NCBI GenBank assembly: GCA_012522795.1
Contig: JAAYJT010000075.1
Span: 1 to 39,177 of the forward strand
Length of the DNA stretch: 39,177 nt
Direction: 5' to 3'
Origin: Bacteroidales bacterium
Lineage (GTDB): Bacteria > Bacteroidota > Bacteroidia > Bacteroidales > JAAYJT01
Position numbers and translations under genes: made by a program. How positions within the stretch are numbered: the first letter of the stretch is position 1; each line of letters begins with the position of its first letter. The notes under the pieces were generated by a model. It saw only the letters and a program-made list of their open reading frames with translations. It had not been told where the DNA came from and made no database searches. Shown here piece after piece: positions 18,529 to 27,719 of the stretch.

Positions 18529-20232
18529 TTAAAACAACCAGTTCCTTCTTGGCAGGTTAAGTCTTAGTGCAGCGCCAATGAACATGTCTTTTTCTTCAGT
18601 AATGATGTCATTGCTTTTTATGCGATACCTAAAATCCAGATCCATAAAAAGATTATGCCGGAGCTGATAGCTTACCCAGGCTTCTGCAATGAATAAATCA
18701 GTCCTGACACCTTGCCCCACCTTGTTTCCAAGCTCTCTTTCGTAAGTGTTGTAATCCAGAAATATATTACTGCCCCAGTTGCTGTTGTTGGTATCGGCAC
18801 CATAAAACGCACTTACCAGGTATAATCCTGTATTTATTCTTGGAAATGGTTGGGCATCAATATTTATTATCAGTTCGCTGAAATTTGCACCAAGGGGATG
18901 TGCAAGAGCTTGATTATAATGTGAGTATGAGTTAACGGGATAGGTACCGTTAATTGTATAATGGGTATAGGAATAAGGCCTTACCCTGTTATATTCTACC
19001 TGAATGTCAAGGTTTGATATATTGGCAACATCAATGTATTTTATTCCCGCCTGATAGCCAAACTTATTGGCAGCATGTCCATTTCCTGCTCTTAGATCAT
19101 TGAGTCTGAATTCATTAAGCATAAATTGTCCATATAGTTTAATGTCTTTAAACGGAATAAAACCTGCATTGATACCTACCAGCATTTTATCAGGGTCGCC
19201 GAGCTGGTGCTCAACAGAGCGGTAAAATATTACAGGATTAAGATAATGCAGATCAAATCCCCGTCCTGTTCCCTCATTATCATGAAAGATAACAGATTCG
19301 TATAGCCCGATATCAAGATTATCAAACAACTGTGTGCTCAAATAATGCATAGCCATATATTTGGCAGGATACGGGCTTGATCTGTTCGTTCCTGTTATAA
19401 ATCCATAACGATCGGTAAAGCGGGTGTATAGATTTGTATAATTGAACCGCCATACTCTGGTTGTAATTTTCAGAAATAAATAATCAGTTGCGAAATCTGA
19501 GAGAAGTAGCGATCGTATTCCGTGCCCGATAAAATTCCTGTCCTGCCCGAATTTTACATTGATTTGTTTTATAGGGCTGAATGTTATATACCCTCTGGCA
19601 TGAAAAAAATCAAAACCTGAAGTTTTAAATTTTTTTGTAAGGTGAGCACCCGGATAAGAACCGTACTTATTAATAAATCCTCTTTCATGGTGAGGTGGTT
19701 TCATCTGGTTTTCAGCTATGAATGTATAAAACCCAATTTTCCTATCAATATCACCTCTTATCTCAACAGTACGCGTGTTGGTGTACAAAGTTTCTTTTTC
19801 ATAACTTGAATATCCGCTACTCAAGTATAATCCGGGATTTATAAACAGATTAAAGTCTTTTTCGTTTATCTGAAGAAAATTTGCCTTGCTTCTATAGAAA
19901 TATCGTAAAACAGGCTTTTTGCTATCATATATATTACTACTGCTAAAAGGCAAATTATCGGATTTAAGATACTCCAGATTGAATTTATCAACAAAAGAAA
20001 GGTTAATGTCAAGTGTGTCAAGCATTTTGCCTATCTGACCCATATCTAAGCGCTCAAAAGGCCTTGAATCAGTAGAAAAGTGCATGTCTGCAGTCTTACC
20101 AGCTTTAATAGTATATCGCTGATAAAGCTTTTCCGCAGTTCCTCCAAAGATAACCCCGGTGCTCTGCGCAATCGTAAATAACGGGAAACATAGAAAAAGA
20201 AGAGTTTGTATAATAGTTTTAATACGAGTCAT
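18529..20232 (-). CDS. Capsule assembly Wzi-like outer-membrane protein
   Basis: 567 residues with a signal peptide (MTRIKTIIQTLLFLCFPLFTIAQ). The rest has many short amphipathic strands and ends in a strand with terminal Phe (LNLPRRNWLF), as expected for an outer-membrane beta-barrel. The region NVKFGQDRNFIGHGIRSLLL and LHYLNPVIFYRS resemble the Wzi-like capsule assembly family of Bacteroidota. Wzi is a surface lectin that anchors capsular polysaccharide. It follows, in the same direction and 88 bp away, a PglF/WbpM-type dehydratase that makes a nucleotide-sugar precursor, which supports a role in surface-glycan attachment. The family is assigned from recognised sequence pattern; the glycan is unknown. 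Confidence 0.75.
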   Translation of the reverse strand: MTRIKTIIQTLLFLCFPLFTIAQSTGVIFGGTAEKLYQRYTIKAGKTADMHFSTDSRPFERLDMGQIGKMLDTLDINLSFVDKFNLEYLKSDNLPFSSSNIYDSKKPVLRYFYRSKANFLQINEKDFNLFINPGLYLSSGYSSYEKETLYTNTRTVEIRGDIDRKIGFYTFIAENQMKPPHHERGFINKYGSYPGAHLTKKFKTSGFDFFHARGYITFSPIKQINVKFGQDRNFIGHGIRSLLLSDFATDYLFLKITTRVWRFNYTNLYTRFTDRYGFITGTNRSSPYPAKYMAMHYLSTQLFDNLDIGLYESVIFHDNEGTGRGFDLHYLNPVIFYRSVEHQLGDPDKMLVGINAGFIPFKDIKLYGQFMLNEFRLNDLRAGNGHAANKFGYQAGIKYIDVANISNLDIQVEYNRVRPYSYTHYTINGTYPVNSYSHYNQALAHPLGANFSELIINIDAQPFPRINTGLYLVSAFYGADTNNSNWGSNIFLDYNTYERELGNKVGQGVRTDLFIAEAWVSYQLRHNLFMDLDFRYRIKSNDIITEEKDMFIGAALRLNLPRRNWLF

Positions 20233-20320
20233 GAGCTTAAGAATATCTGTAAAGGTAGATAGAATAAATAAAAGCCTGTTTGTTAATAGTTGGTAATTTG
20301 CTATTTGTAAATTACAGAGA

Positions 20321-22252
20321 TCAACTGTTTTTTGATTCTTCTTTTAGCTGATCGAGGGTAGAAAACACCGAGTTGTTGCTAAGATATTCCGGTACTATTT
20401 CCTTCATCTTTTTTACCAGAGCATAAATATCATTTTCAACAATTATTTCCGAAAGCTGATTAAGGTATGTTTCGGCTTCTTCACGTGTATAGGCCCTTAC
20501 CTTTGCTTTCATAATCTTGGGGTGATGTGTGGGCAGTAGATTTTCGCCAAGCAGCAGCAGTTCTTCATATAATTTCTCACCGGGGCGCAAGCCTATTTCT
20601 ACGATTTTGATGTCTTTATCAGGCACAAGACCTGAAAGCTGTATCATCCGGCGGGCTAATTCATAAATTTTAACCGATTTGCCCATATCGAAAACAAATA
20701 TCTCACCGCCTTTTCCCATTGCACCGGCTTCCATAACCAGATTACAGGCCTCAGGAATGGTCATGAAATAACGGGTTATTTCTTTATGAGTAACAGTAAC
20801 AGGACCCCCGCTTTCAATTTGTTTTCGGAATATTGGAATCACTGAACCATTGGAACCCAGTACATTACCAAATCGTGTAGTTATAAACCGTGTGGTATCA
20901 TCGGCAACCGACTGTATATAAATCTCAGCAATTCTTTTACTGGCACCCATAACATTTGTGGGGTTTACAGCTTTATCGGTTGAAACGATTACAACCTTTT
21001 TGGTTCGATATTTTATTGCCAGATCTGCAATTATCTTGGATCCAAACACATTAACCATCAATGCTTCATAAGGATTTTCTTCCATTAAAGGCACATGCTT
21101 GTATGCAGCAGCATGATAAATAATCTGGGGCTGATATTCCCTGAAAAGCCCTTCCATTCTGAACTGATCTTTAATATTGGCAATCTGATAAACCACTCTG
21201 TCAGTAATATCTTTGTAATCCGGAGTATTATTTATCTCAAACTGTAAATCAAAAATTGCCGATTCTGCCTGATCAACAAGTATTACCTTAGCTGGATTGT
21301 AATACAGTAGTTGCCTTACAATTTCACTTCCAATTGAACCGGCAGCACCAGTTACCATGATTATATTGTTTCTGATATCGTCAGCAATATTTTTATTATC
21401 AAGCTTTATTGGCTCCCTGCCAAGTAATTCCTCAATATGCACTTCACGTAACTGAGTACTGCTTAGTTCTCCATTTATCCAATTATCAATAGGTGGTACT
21501 ACCTTTACCTGAAGATTATATTCAAGCCCTTTTTCAATGATTTCTCTTTTATGATTTGTGTCAAGATTTGGGATTGCAATAATTATATCCGAAATACTGT
21601 TTTTTTGAATATAATTAGTATTCAATGCTTTTTCAGGTGCTACAACAAGAACTCCGTCAAGCATTTTATTTACAATACTTGGATTATCATCAACAAATGC
21701 TACTATTGTATACTGGAAAGTCTGGTCATGCCTCAAAGCGTTTAAAGTAAGAAGCCCGGTTGAACCTGCACCATAAATCAATACGCGCATCCTTTCTCTG
21801 TCTTTTTTACTGATTATTTCAGAATAAACTGCCTTGATGAGCAGGCGATTACCTATTAGTAAAAAGGCAAGTAACATAAAATGGATCATAATCACCGACA
21901 ATGGAGGAATATATTTACTGCTTATAATTCCAAAACGATTAAGGGTGTTGATGATCACTAAAACCAGAAAAGCATATGAACACGCTCTGAGTATATGCAT
22001 CGCATCAGTTAAACCTGTTTGCCTTATAACTCCTGTGTATGATTTTGTTCGAAGATAAAAAAAACCATAAATTAAAAAGACAATAATGAACTGACTTGCA
22101 ATTAGTTCAGGATTAATAGTTAGGTATTCGAATTCATGACGGATGAATACAGCAAACACGTAGGATATGCTGGTTATTAATATATCGTAGCTAAGAACAA
22201 CCCATCGTGAAAGAAACTTATTCGATAGATTGTTTAGTATAAAATCTTTCAT
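20321..22252 (-). CDS. Membrane nucleotide-sugar 4,6-dehydratase (PglF/WbpM/CapD-like)
   Basis: 643 residues. Four or five membrane segments lie at the N-terminus (about 15-140). A first Rossmann region follows (GAGSTG 161-166), then the catalytic SDR domain with TGAAGSIG (301-308) and HAAAYKHVP (380-388). The catalytic stretch STDKAVNPTNVMGASKR (424-440) has Met435 where classical SDRs have Tyr, followed by Lys439; the Ser/Met/Lys arrangement is normal for this branch. These inner-membrane enzymes convert UDP-GlcNAc to its 4-keto-6-deoxy derivative, the first step to sugars such as bacillosamine or QuiNAc used in capsule, O-antigen or glycoprotein glycans. It is not within a larger glycan cluster here; the Wzi-like gene downstream is its only obvious partner. 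Confidence 0.9.
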   Translation of the reverse strand: MKDFILNNLSNKFLSRWVVLSYDILITSISYVFAVFIRHEFEYLTINPELIASQFIIVFLIYGFFYLRTKSYTGVIRQTGLTDAMHILRACSYAFLVLVIINTLNRFGIISSKYIPPLSVIMIHFMLLAFLLIGNRLLIKAVYSEIISKKDRERMRVLIYGAGSTGLLTLNALRHDQTFQYTIVAFVDDNPSIVNKMLDGVLVVAPEKALNTNYIQKNSISDIIIAIPNLDTNHKREIIEKGLEYNLQVKVVPPIDNWINGELSSTQLREVHIEELLGREPIKLDNKNIADDIRNNIIMVTGAAGSIGSEIVRQLLYYNPAKVILVDQAESAIFDLQFEINNTPDYKDITDRVVYQIANIKDQFRMEGLFREYQPQIIYHAAAYKHVPLMEENPYEALMVNVFGSKIIADLAIKYRTKKVVIVSTDKAVNPTNVMGASKRIAEIYIQSVADDTTRFITTRFGNVLGSNGSVIPIFRKQIESGGPVTVTHKEITRYFMTIPEACNLVMEAGAMGKGGEIFVFDMGKSVKIYELARRMIQLSGLVPDKDIKIVEIGLRPGEKLYEELLLLGENLLPTHHPKIMKAKVRAYTREEAETYLNQLSEIIVENDIYALVKKMKEIVPEYLSNNSVFSTLDQLKEESKNS

Positions 22253-22590
22253 ACTTGTGTTGGTATCAAATACTTATATTAAAGAGAGTTTTTTGCAAAT
22301 ATAAAGCATAAACGCGCATTTTGTTACTCCAAACCTTTATTTGAAACTTGTATCAATCTCAAAGCATTGATATTTAGGGGCTTATTATTAATATTTTTTA
22401 TAATTGAACGAAAATAATCTTTATACAAGCTCTTGATAAACTTTGTATATGTTTTTCGGGAATGGTCATGAAAATTAATCATATATCTGATTTCGCAAAT
22501 ATTTTCTTTTAAGATTGGTATCTTTGCATTCTGATTTCATTGCGAAGCTTTAATTAAGGCATTATTTTAGAACAAAATAGAGTGAGCGAA
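22253..22590. promoter_or_regulatory. Divergent promoter region between the dehydratase and MOSC-MogA genes
   Basis: About 338 bp without a credible ORF. Minus strand: TATATTTG (22303-22296) matches the -7 consensus for the dehydratase gene, about 44 bp before its start. Plus strand: TATCTTTG (22519-22526) matches it for the MOSC-MogA gene. Convincing -33 boxes at normal spacing were not found. The centre is very AT-rich with no strong structure. Confidence 0.45.
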
Positions 22591-23520
22591 ATGGATACTA
22601 AAGTTGTTTCGGTAAATATTTCTGTAGAAAAGGGAACAATTAAAAAACCTGTTGAATTTATTAAAATTTCTGATAAGGGAATTATTGGCGATGCTCATGC
22701 AGGCAACTGGAACAGGCAAATAAGTTTGCTTGGAATGGAGAGTATTAAAAAATTCTCAAAAGATTCAGGTAGAGAGTTTAAACCTGGTGAATTTGCTGAA
22801 AACATCACTACTGAGGGATTCACTTTGTATGATGCTCGTCCTCTCGACAGGTTTGTTATAGGGGAAGTGGAGATGGAAGTAACTCAGATAGGTAAAAGTT
22901 GTCATGGCGATGGCTGCGCTATCTACCGTGAAGTTGGAAAATGTGTAATGCCAAAAGAAGGAATTTTCTGCCGTACTACCAAAAAAGGTATGATCCGTCC
23001 CGGTGATATAGTGAAATATTATCCAAGAATAATGAAGGTATTCATACTTACAATTAGCGATAGGGCTTATTATGGTGAATATCAGGATCGTAGCGGACCT
23101 CGTGCTGCTGCTTTGACAGAAGAGTATTTCAAGAGTCAGGCATATGGTTGTGAGATCTCCCGGGAAATAATTCCGGATGATGAGAAGCAATTACGTCATA
23201 AACTCATTGAGTGTCGTGACAATGATTATGATGTCGTTTTCACTACAGGAGGCACCGGAATTGGCTTCAGGGACATAACTCCTGAAGTAACATTATCGTT
23301 GCTTGATAAGGAAATACCCGGGATTATGGAACATATAAGACTGAAATTCGGACAGGTAAAGCCGGGAGCATTGCTTAGTAGAGCAGTAGCAGGATTAATG
23401 GGCAAAACTCTGGTTTTCAATATGCCGGGAAGCGTAAAAGCTGTTGATGAATATACTGATGAGATTTTTAAGAATCTCAGACATTTAATATATATGATTC
23501 ATAGCCTTGATATTCATTAG
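22591..23520 (+). CDS. MOSC domain fused to MogA/MoaB-type molybdopterin adenylyltransferase
   Basis: 309 residues from the ATG at 22591; an in-frame GTG nine bases earlier (22582) is possible, but ATG is preferred. The N-terminal half (to about 145) is a small MOSC domain with GIIGDAHAGNW, KPGEFAENITTEGF and RPGDIV. The C-terminal half (about 148-309) is a MogA/MoaB domain with LTISDRAYYGEYQDRSGP, TTGGTGIGFRD and FNMPGSVKAV. MogA-type enzymes adenylylate molybdopterin before molybdenum insertion; MOSC domains handle sulfur or cofactor transfer in Mo enzymes and detoxification proteins. A single-chain link of late molybdenum-cofactor handling is inferred. Such fusions are known in several anaerobes. 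No other moa, moe or molybdate transport gene is in the window. Confidence 0.9.
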   Translation: MDTKVVSVNISVEKGTIKKPVEFIKISDKGIIGDAHAGNWNRQISLLGMESIKKFSKDSGREFKPGEFAENITTEGFTLYDARPLDRFVIGEVEMEVTQIGKSCHGDGCAIYREVGKCVMPKEGIFCRTTKKGMIRPGDIVKYYPRIMKVFILTISDRAYYGEYQDRSGPRAAALTEEYFKSQAYGCEISREIIPDDEKQLRHKLIECRDNDYDVVFTTGGTGIGFRDITPEVTLSLLDKEIPGIMEHIRLKFGQVKPGALLSRAVAGLMGKTLVFNMPGSVKAVDEYTDEIFKNLRHLIYMIHSLDIH

Positions 23521-23540
23521 AACCTGGAATCATTGAAGAA

Positions 23541-23573
23541 ATGAAGCTATGGAATTTAGATTTAATGCTTCAT
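23541..23573. repeat. 7-bp inverted repeat between MOSC-MogA and HD genes
   Basis: ATGAAGC (23541-23547) and GCTTCAT (23567-23573) with a 19-nt spacer. It lacks a T-run, so it may be incidental or a weak terminator or processing site. Confidence 0.3.
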
Positions 23574-23621
23574 GATTATTTGAAAATCAGATATTAATTG
23601 TTATTTATGGCGAAGTGAATT

Positions 23622-24176
23622 ATGAAAAGAGATAAAGCACTTGAATTATTGCATGAACACATTAAAAATCAGCGAACTATTGCTCATTGTCTGGCATCAG
23701 AGGCAGTACTTGGGGCTGTTGCAAAATATCTTGGAGAAGATGAAGAGAAATGGGCTTTAGCCGGATTACTCCATGATTTGGATGTAGAGCATACACAGGA
23801 AAATATGGAAAAGCACGGATTGGAAACAGTTCGTATTCTTGCTGACTATAGTCTTGATGGAGATTTATTAGATGCAATTGCCCGCCATAATGAAATAAAT
23901 GGGAGCGGAGAACGTAGTACGGCATTTCACCATGCACTTGCTGCAGGCGAAACAATTACCGGACTTATAACTGCTACTGCATTGGTTTATCCTGATAAAA
24001 AAGTGGCTTCGGTAAAACCTAAATCAGTAGTAAAACGAATGAAAGAAAAAGCTTTTGCAGCTTCGGTGAACCGTGAAACTATCATGGAATGTGAGAAAAT
24101 TGGCATGCCACTTTCTGATTTTGTTGAAGTTGCACTAAAGGCTATGGTTGGTATAGCTGATGACATCGGATTATAG
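23622..24176 (+). CDS. HD-domain hydrolase
   Basis: 184 residues, cytoplasmic. The HD metal-site pattern is visible: His22 in RTIAHCLASE, His51-Asp52 in GLLHDLDVEHT, and His89 in AIARHNE. It resembles the small stand-alone HDIG-type proteins annotated as hydrolases or phosphohydrolases, for which the substrate is usually unknown. It lies 101 bp after the MOSC-MogA gene and 77 bp before the FtsB/DivIC-like gene, all on the plus strand, and may share their transcript. No clear -7 element was found directly in front of it. Confidence 0.85.
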   Translation: MKRDKALELLHEHIKNQRTIAHCLASEAVLGAVAKYLGEDEEKWALAGLLHDLDVEHTQENMEKHGLETVRILADYSLDGDLLDAIARHNEINGSGERSTAFHHALAAGETITGLITATALVYPDKKVASVKPKSVVKRMKEKAFAASVNRETIMECEKIGMPLSDFVEVALKAMVGIADDIGL

Positions 24177-24253
24177 AGTGAAATAATAAACACCTTTAAA
24201 CTATGTTTTTATAAGGAAACCATTAGAAAACATACAACAAACCTATTTCAGCC

Positions 24254-24583
24254 ATGTGGAACAAAATACCGGCATTCCTGAAAAATAAATATCTGATAGC
24301 ATCATTATTATTTGTGGTATGGATGTTTTTTTTCGATCGCAATAGCCTGATGCAGAAGAAAAAGTATAATAAAACCATTACTGAACTTGAAGAGGTCAGA
24401 GACTTCTATATCAGCGAGATTGAGAAAGACAGTATTACCATGCATATACTGTCGTCAGATACCGCTACACTTATCCGTTTTGCTCGTGAAGAATATCTGA
24501 TGAAAAAAGATGATGAAGATGTTTATGTGATTATTGAGAAAAAGGCTGATACTACCGATATGAAAAACAACTCAGCTAAATAA
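24254..24583 (+). CDS. Septum formation initiator, FtsB/DivIC-like
   Basis: 109 residues. A short cytoplasmic start is followed by one transmembrane helix (about 13-29, YLIASLLFVVWMFFFD), then a coiled coil (about 34-60, KKKYNKTITELEEVRDFYISE), and a small C-terminal region with REEYLMKKDDEDVYVI, which matches the FtsB/DivIC family's conserved AREEYGM/V-type end. These bitopic proteins join FtsL and DivIB/FtsQ in the divisome and help switch on septal peptidoglycan synthesis. Length and topology fit. In Bacteroidota one such protein often stands away from the mur/fts cluster, as here. The tail after residue 95 is hydrophilic and probably disordered. Confidence 0.85.
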   Translation: MWNKIPAFLKNKYLIASLLFVVWMFFFDRNSLMQKKKYNKTITELEEVRDFYISEIEKDSITMHILSSDTATLIRFAREEYLMKKDDEDVYVIIEKKADTTDMKNNSAK

Positions 24584-24659
24584 TTCATATAGACATATCT
24601 CTCTGTAATTAAGTGTATTGTTATGTTTTTTCTTTAAATATCCATGATTTACTAACTGC

Positions 24660-27134
24660 CTAAAAAGGAAAATTTAGGTTAAACTGCAATGTGATATTTT
24701 CTTTGAAACTTTTAAGAGAATAATAGCCATAGCGGTAAAATATTCCTGCTCCGATATTGTAAAATTGCATATTTAGCAGGTTATTGACAAATAAGCCCGA
24801 TTCGATAAACCCTTTTCCGTAATCATCCAGAACAATGCTGTGGTATTGCTGATCTTGCTTTTGAAGTTTACCAAAACCTGCATGGGTGGCAATTTGAAAT
24901 TCAGGTTCAAACTTCCTGGTTCTAATAAGTAATTTACCAAAATTATGTGTTAGAAAAATATTGAGATATCTGTCGGCACTGAATTCATTAAGACGCATGG
25001 TGGCAAAACTTCCGGGAGAATGGATTGCAACACGGCTATAGCTGCTGAAACCTGAAAATAGTTTCTGATAAGGTACATTACTGTCAATAAGTCCTGCATT
25101 TATCTGCACCGAAGTTTTACCTATCAGCTTTTTATAAAATGTATGTTCAATTTTAAGCTCATATCTGCTGTAAGGAAAATCGCTGTCAGGCACGCCTTTT
25201 AATCCCTTAGTGTATTGAAAAAAGATTATCGGATAATCACTTCCAAGTGATAGTCGTGAACGTGTAGTCTGAACAAATTTTTCCCGCCACTGAAATCGAA
25301 ACCTGGCTCTTAACTCAGTGAAAATAAATGGTGCTGAATACGGATCTCCTTCTTGTTTAAAATATGTATACTTATATTGTGGCATATTGTTAACCCTTTG
25401 AAATTCAAGAGTGGAGAGTAGATAAGACATGAATCTGTGCTGAATTCCTGTAACAACTGTTTTTGTATTGTCCATCTGGTTTATTAGCCAGTTTCTGTAT
25501 GCGTTCTGATGTATAAGACCGGAATTCTGGATGAAAGATTCAATCTTTCTAGCTTCATTCAGATCGTTTTCGTAGCTTAGGAACCATCTGGAATCCTTGA
25601 AGTGATTAAAAGTCAGGCTAATATCCCCGCCATATTTGAATTTGTCATCCCCAAAACCATATCCGATATAAGCTCCCGCACCAAAAACTTTGCTGATTTG
25701 CTGACTGCTTGACAGCCCAAAACCCAAATAGAATTTTTCATATCTGTTCAGCCGCATCAAGCGATGCATTGGAATATTGAATTTCCCTAACGGGATATTT
25801 CCGTTTATTAAAGTTTCAGTTAAAAGAGCAATACGATCAAAATTATGAGCCTGCCCCAAGCTGTCGAGAACATGATAAGTTCGAATATCTTTTTCAGTAA
25901 GACCTTTAGACCTTAGCATTTCCCATTTCTCCGCACTACGGTGAGTTGCTTTATGGTCAAGTTCTATACTGACCTCGCTAAACATCTTTTTTACAATATT
26001 CGGATTAAGCTCAATATCAGTTATATAGCTTCTGCCCTGGCCAACAGGATAAAAAGTGTTTACTTTGGCAGTTTTGAAAATTATATCTGTGTTCAGTTGA
26101 ACAGGAAACCAATACATACCGTCAATCATCTGGTACATCTGTTGTATCTTTACTGACATGCCTTTTTCCTGTAAAGCCGGTTCAGCAATAACATTCTGGA
26201 TAGCCCAGCGGTTCGAATTAATGTAAAGCAAACCCTTTAACCCGTCGAAATTCAGATTTGGTTTTGGCTCGTACGATATAATGAAGGTAGTATCATTTGA
26301 ACCGCTCATCAGTAAAGTGTCTTCAATTATGAATGAGTACCGGGAAATGCTTCCTTTGCTTATAGGGTTCAGATAATTTTTATCAGAGATACTTATGACA
26401 TCATCATAAAACGATGTAGACTGAATATGTGAAAGAATAAAAATGAAAAATGGATCTTTTAATCCTGAAACCCTGTTTGCTATTATTTTCTGATGATTAT
26501 GACCCGGATACAAGAACTTGCGTTGAGCTACTGTTTCCATGATAAACAGGTGTTGTTCATCAAGAATGTTTTTTAAACGAATAAGCGAGGAATCGGCTGT
26601 GATCGTGTCAGCTTTCATCAGGCTGTCAGCATCAACAGTGAAGATCATTTTATCGTAAGAAGTATATGAAAATGCTGGCAATTTCTCATAATTATTGATA
26701 TCGCGGTTGTTTACTGCATTGTTAATGATCCGGTGAGCAGGGTTCTCTCCGGCTATTACTATTATTTCAGGAAGGCTTACAGCTATCCTTTTCATCATGA
26801 TTTTCGGCTCAAATTCAGGATCTTCCACATAATAAATTTGTTGGGAATAGCCCACGAAGCTGAACCTCAGAAATTCAACAGGTTCTTTTGAGCTTAGAAT
26901 AAAACGTCCGTCAATATCGCTTACACCGCCAATATTACTTTGATTAATAACTATGTTTACAAAAGCCAGAGCCTGTCTGGTTTCTGAATCAAAGACCTGC
27001 CCTGAGATCGTATAAGGTTGGGAATAAACAGTGGCTGACAGTAAAGTAAAACAGGCTGCAATTATAGCCACTAATATTTTACTTGGGGATTTTAAATGCC
27101 GGCACAGATGATTTTTTAGTCCTTTTGCTCTCAT
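24660..27134 (-). CDS. DUF5686 outer-membrane protein with carboxypeptidase-regulatory-like N-terminal domain
   Basis: 824 residues from the ATG at 27134; the frame extends two codons upstream to a TTG, which is less likely. A signal peptide with a long basic n-region ends near VYSQP. Next comes a CarboxypepD_reg-like Ig fold (ISGQVFDSETRQALAFVNIV...GGVSDIDGRFIL), common on TonB-linked and other outer-membrane proteins of Bacteroidota. The large DUF5686 region follows, including ENPAHRIINNAVNNR and ending in an aromatic-rich strand with terminal Phe (LQFNLNFPF), so a beta-barrel is likely. Function unknown. It is convergent with the FtsB-like gene (76-bp gap) and is probably transcribed alone. 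Confidence 0.85.
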   Translation of the reverse strand: MRAKGLKNHLCRHLKSPSKILVAIIAACFTLLSATVYSQPYTISGQVFDSETRQALAFVNIVINQSNIGGVSDIDGRFILSSKEPVEFLRFSFVGYSQQIYYVEDPEFEPKIMMKRIAVSLPEIIVIAGENPAHRIINNAVNNRDINNYEKLPAFSYTSYDKMIFTVDADSLMKADTITADSSLIRLKNILDEQHLFIMETVAQRKFLYPGHNHQKIIANRVSGLKDPFFIFILSHIQSTSFYDDVISISDKNYLNPISKGSISRYSFIIEDTLLMSGSNDTTFIISYEPKPNLNFDGLKGLLYINSNRWAIQNVIAEPALQEKGMSVKIQQMYQMIDGMYWFPVQLNTDIIFKTAKVNTFYPVGQGRSYITDIELNPNIVKKMFSEVSIELDHKATHRSAEKWEMLRSKGLTEKDIRTYHVLDSLGQAHNFDRIALLTETLINGNIPLGKFNIPMHRLMRLNRYEKFYLGFGLSSSQQISKVFGAGAYIGYGFGDDKFKYGGDISLTFNHFKDSRWFLSYENDLNEARKIESFIQNSGLIHQNAYRNWLINQMDNTKTVVTGIQHRFMSYLLSTLEFQRVNNMPQYKYTYFKQEGDPYSAPFIFTELRARFRFQWREKFVQTTRSRLSLGSDYPIIFFQYTKGLKGVPDSDFPYSRYELKIEHTFYKKLIGKTSVQINAGLIDSNVPYQKLFSGFSSYSRVAIHSPGSFATMRLNEFSADRYLNIFLTHNFGKLLIRTRKFEPEFQIATHAGFGKLQKQDQQYHSIVLDDYGKGFIESGLFVNNLLNMQFYNIGAGIFYRYGYYSLKSFKENITLQFNLNFPF

Positions 27135-27260
27135 TATCAAGTGATTACCATGACATTTTTTGTCAAAACTGTTGTATGAACCTGATCTAATCTAAAATCA
27201 TCTGTGCTTACTTGTGTCCAGACCATTATTAATCGAATGATTCGAAGCAAAGTGGCTCTT

Positions 27261-27596
27261 TTACACTTCAGTTAGCTTTTCATTATTTCGGTGTCTGTTG
27301 GCATCGCGGGTGTTTTTCTTTTCAAGATTTCTGATAATGGCTTCTTCAAGATTAACGCCTGTTTGGTTTGCAAGGCATATTAAAACAAAAAGCACGTCAG
27401 CAAATTCATCAGCAAGATTAATATCGCTCTCACCAGCTTTAAATGATTGTTCTCCGAATTTCCGGGCTATAATACGTGCAACTTCACCCACTTCTTCCAT
27501 TAGTAATACAGTATTGGTAAGTTCGTTGAAATATCTAACTCCGGTGGTGTTTATCCATTTATCCACCAATTGTTGCGCTCCTGTTATTGTTAGCAT
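27261..27596 (-). CDS. MazG-like nucleotide pyrophosphohydrolase
   Basis: 111 residues, a single-domain MazG protein. The metal-binding EExxE...ExxD motif is intact: Glu34, Glu35 and Glu38 in MEEVGEVARI, and Glu64 and Asp67 in LADEFADVLFV. Small MazG enzymes hydrolyse canonical or damaged nucleoside triphosphates to the monophosphate and pyrophosphate, acting as house-cleaning enzymes; the preferred substrate is not predictable here. It starts at ATG 27596, 123 bp after the response regulator gene and in the same direction, so co-transcription is possible. Confidence 0.9.
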   Translation of the reverse strand: MLTITGAQQLVDKWINTTGVRYFNELTNTVLLMEEVGEVARIIARKFGEQSFKAGESDINLADEFADVLFVLICLANQTGVNLEEAIIRNLEKKNTRDANRHRNNEKLTEV

Positions 27597-27719
27597 AGTA
27601 ATATGATAATGGTTTGTAAATTAGCAGCTTATGTTAATGTTGCTGAAATAGTTGTTTTATTAGAGTAATTACAAATTCAATCTCAGCGTACTATACCGTT
27701 AGAAGACATGATTTTACGA

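Noticed and set aside
20890-20990. Apparent loss of the SDR catalytic Tyr in the nucleotide-sugar dehydratase
   Set aside because: Met in this position with a downstream Lys is the normal state of the PglF/WbpM branch, so it is not evidence of inactivity.
27151-27165. TGACA/TGTCA inverted repeat just upstream of the DUF5686 gene
   Set aside because: The arms are only 5 bp with an all-T spacer, expected by chance in AT-rich DNA.
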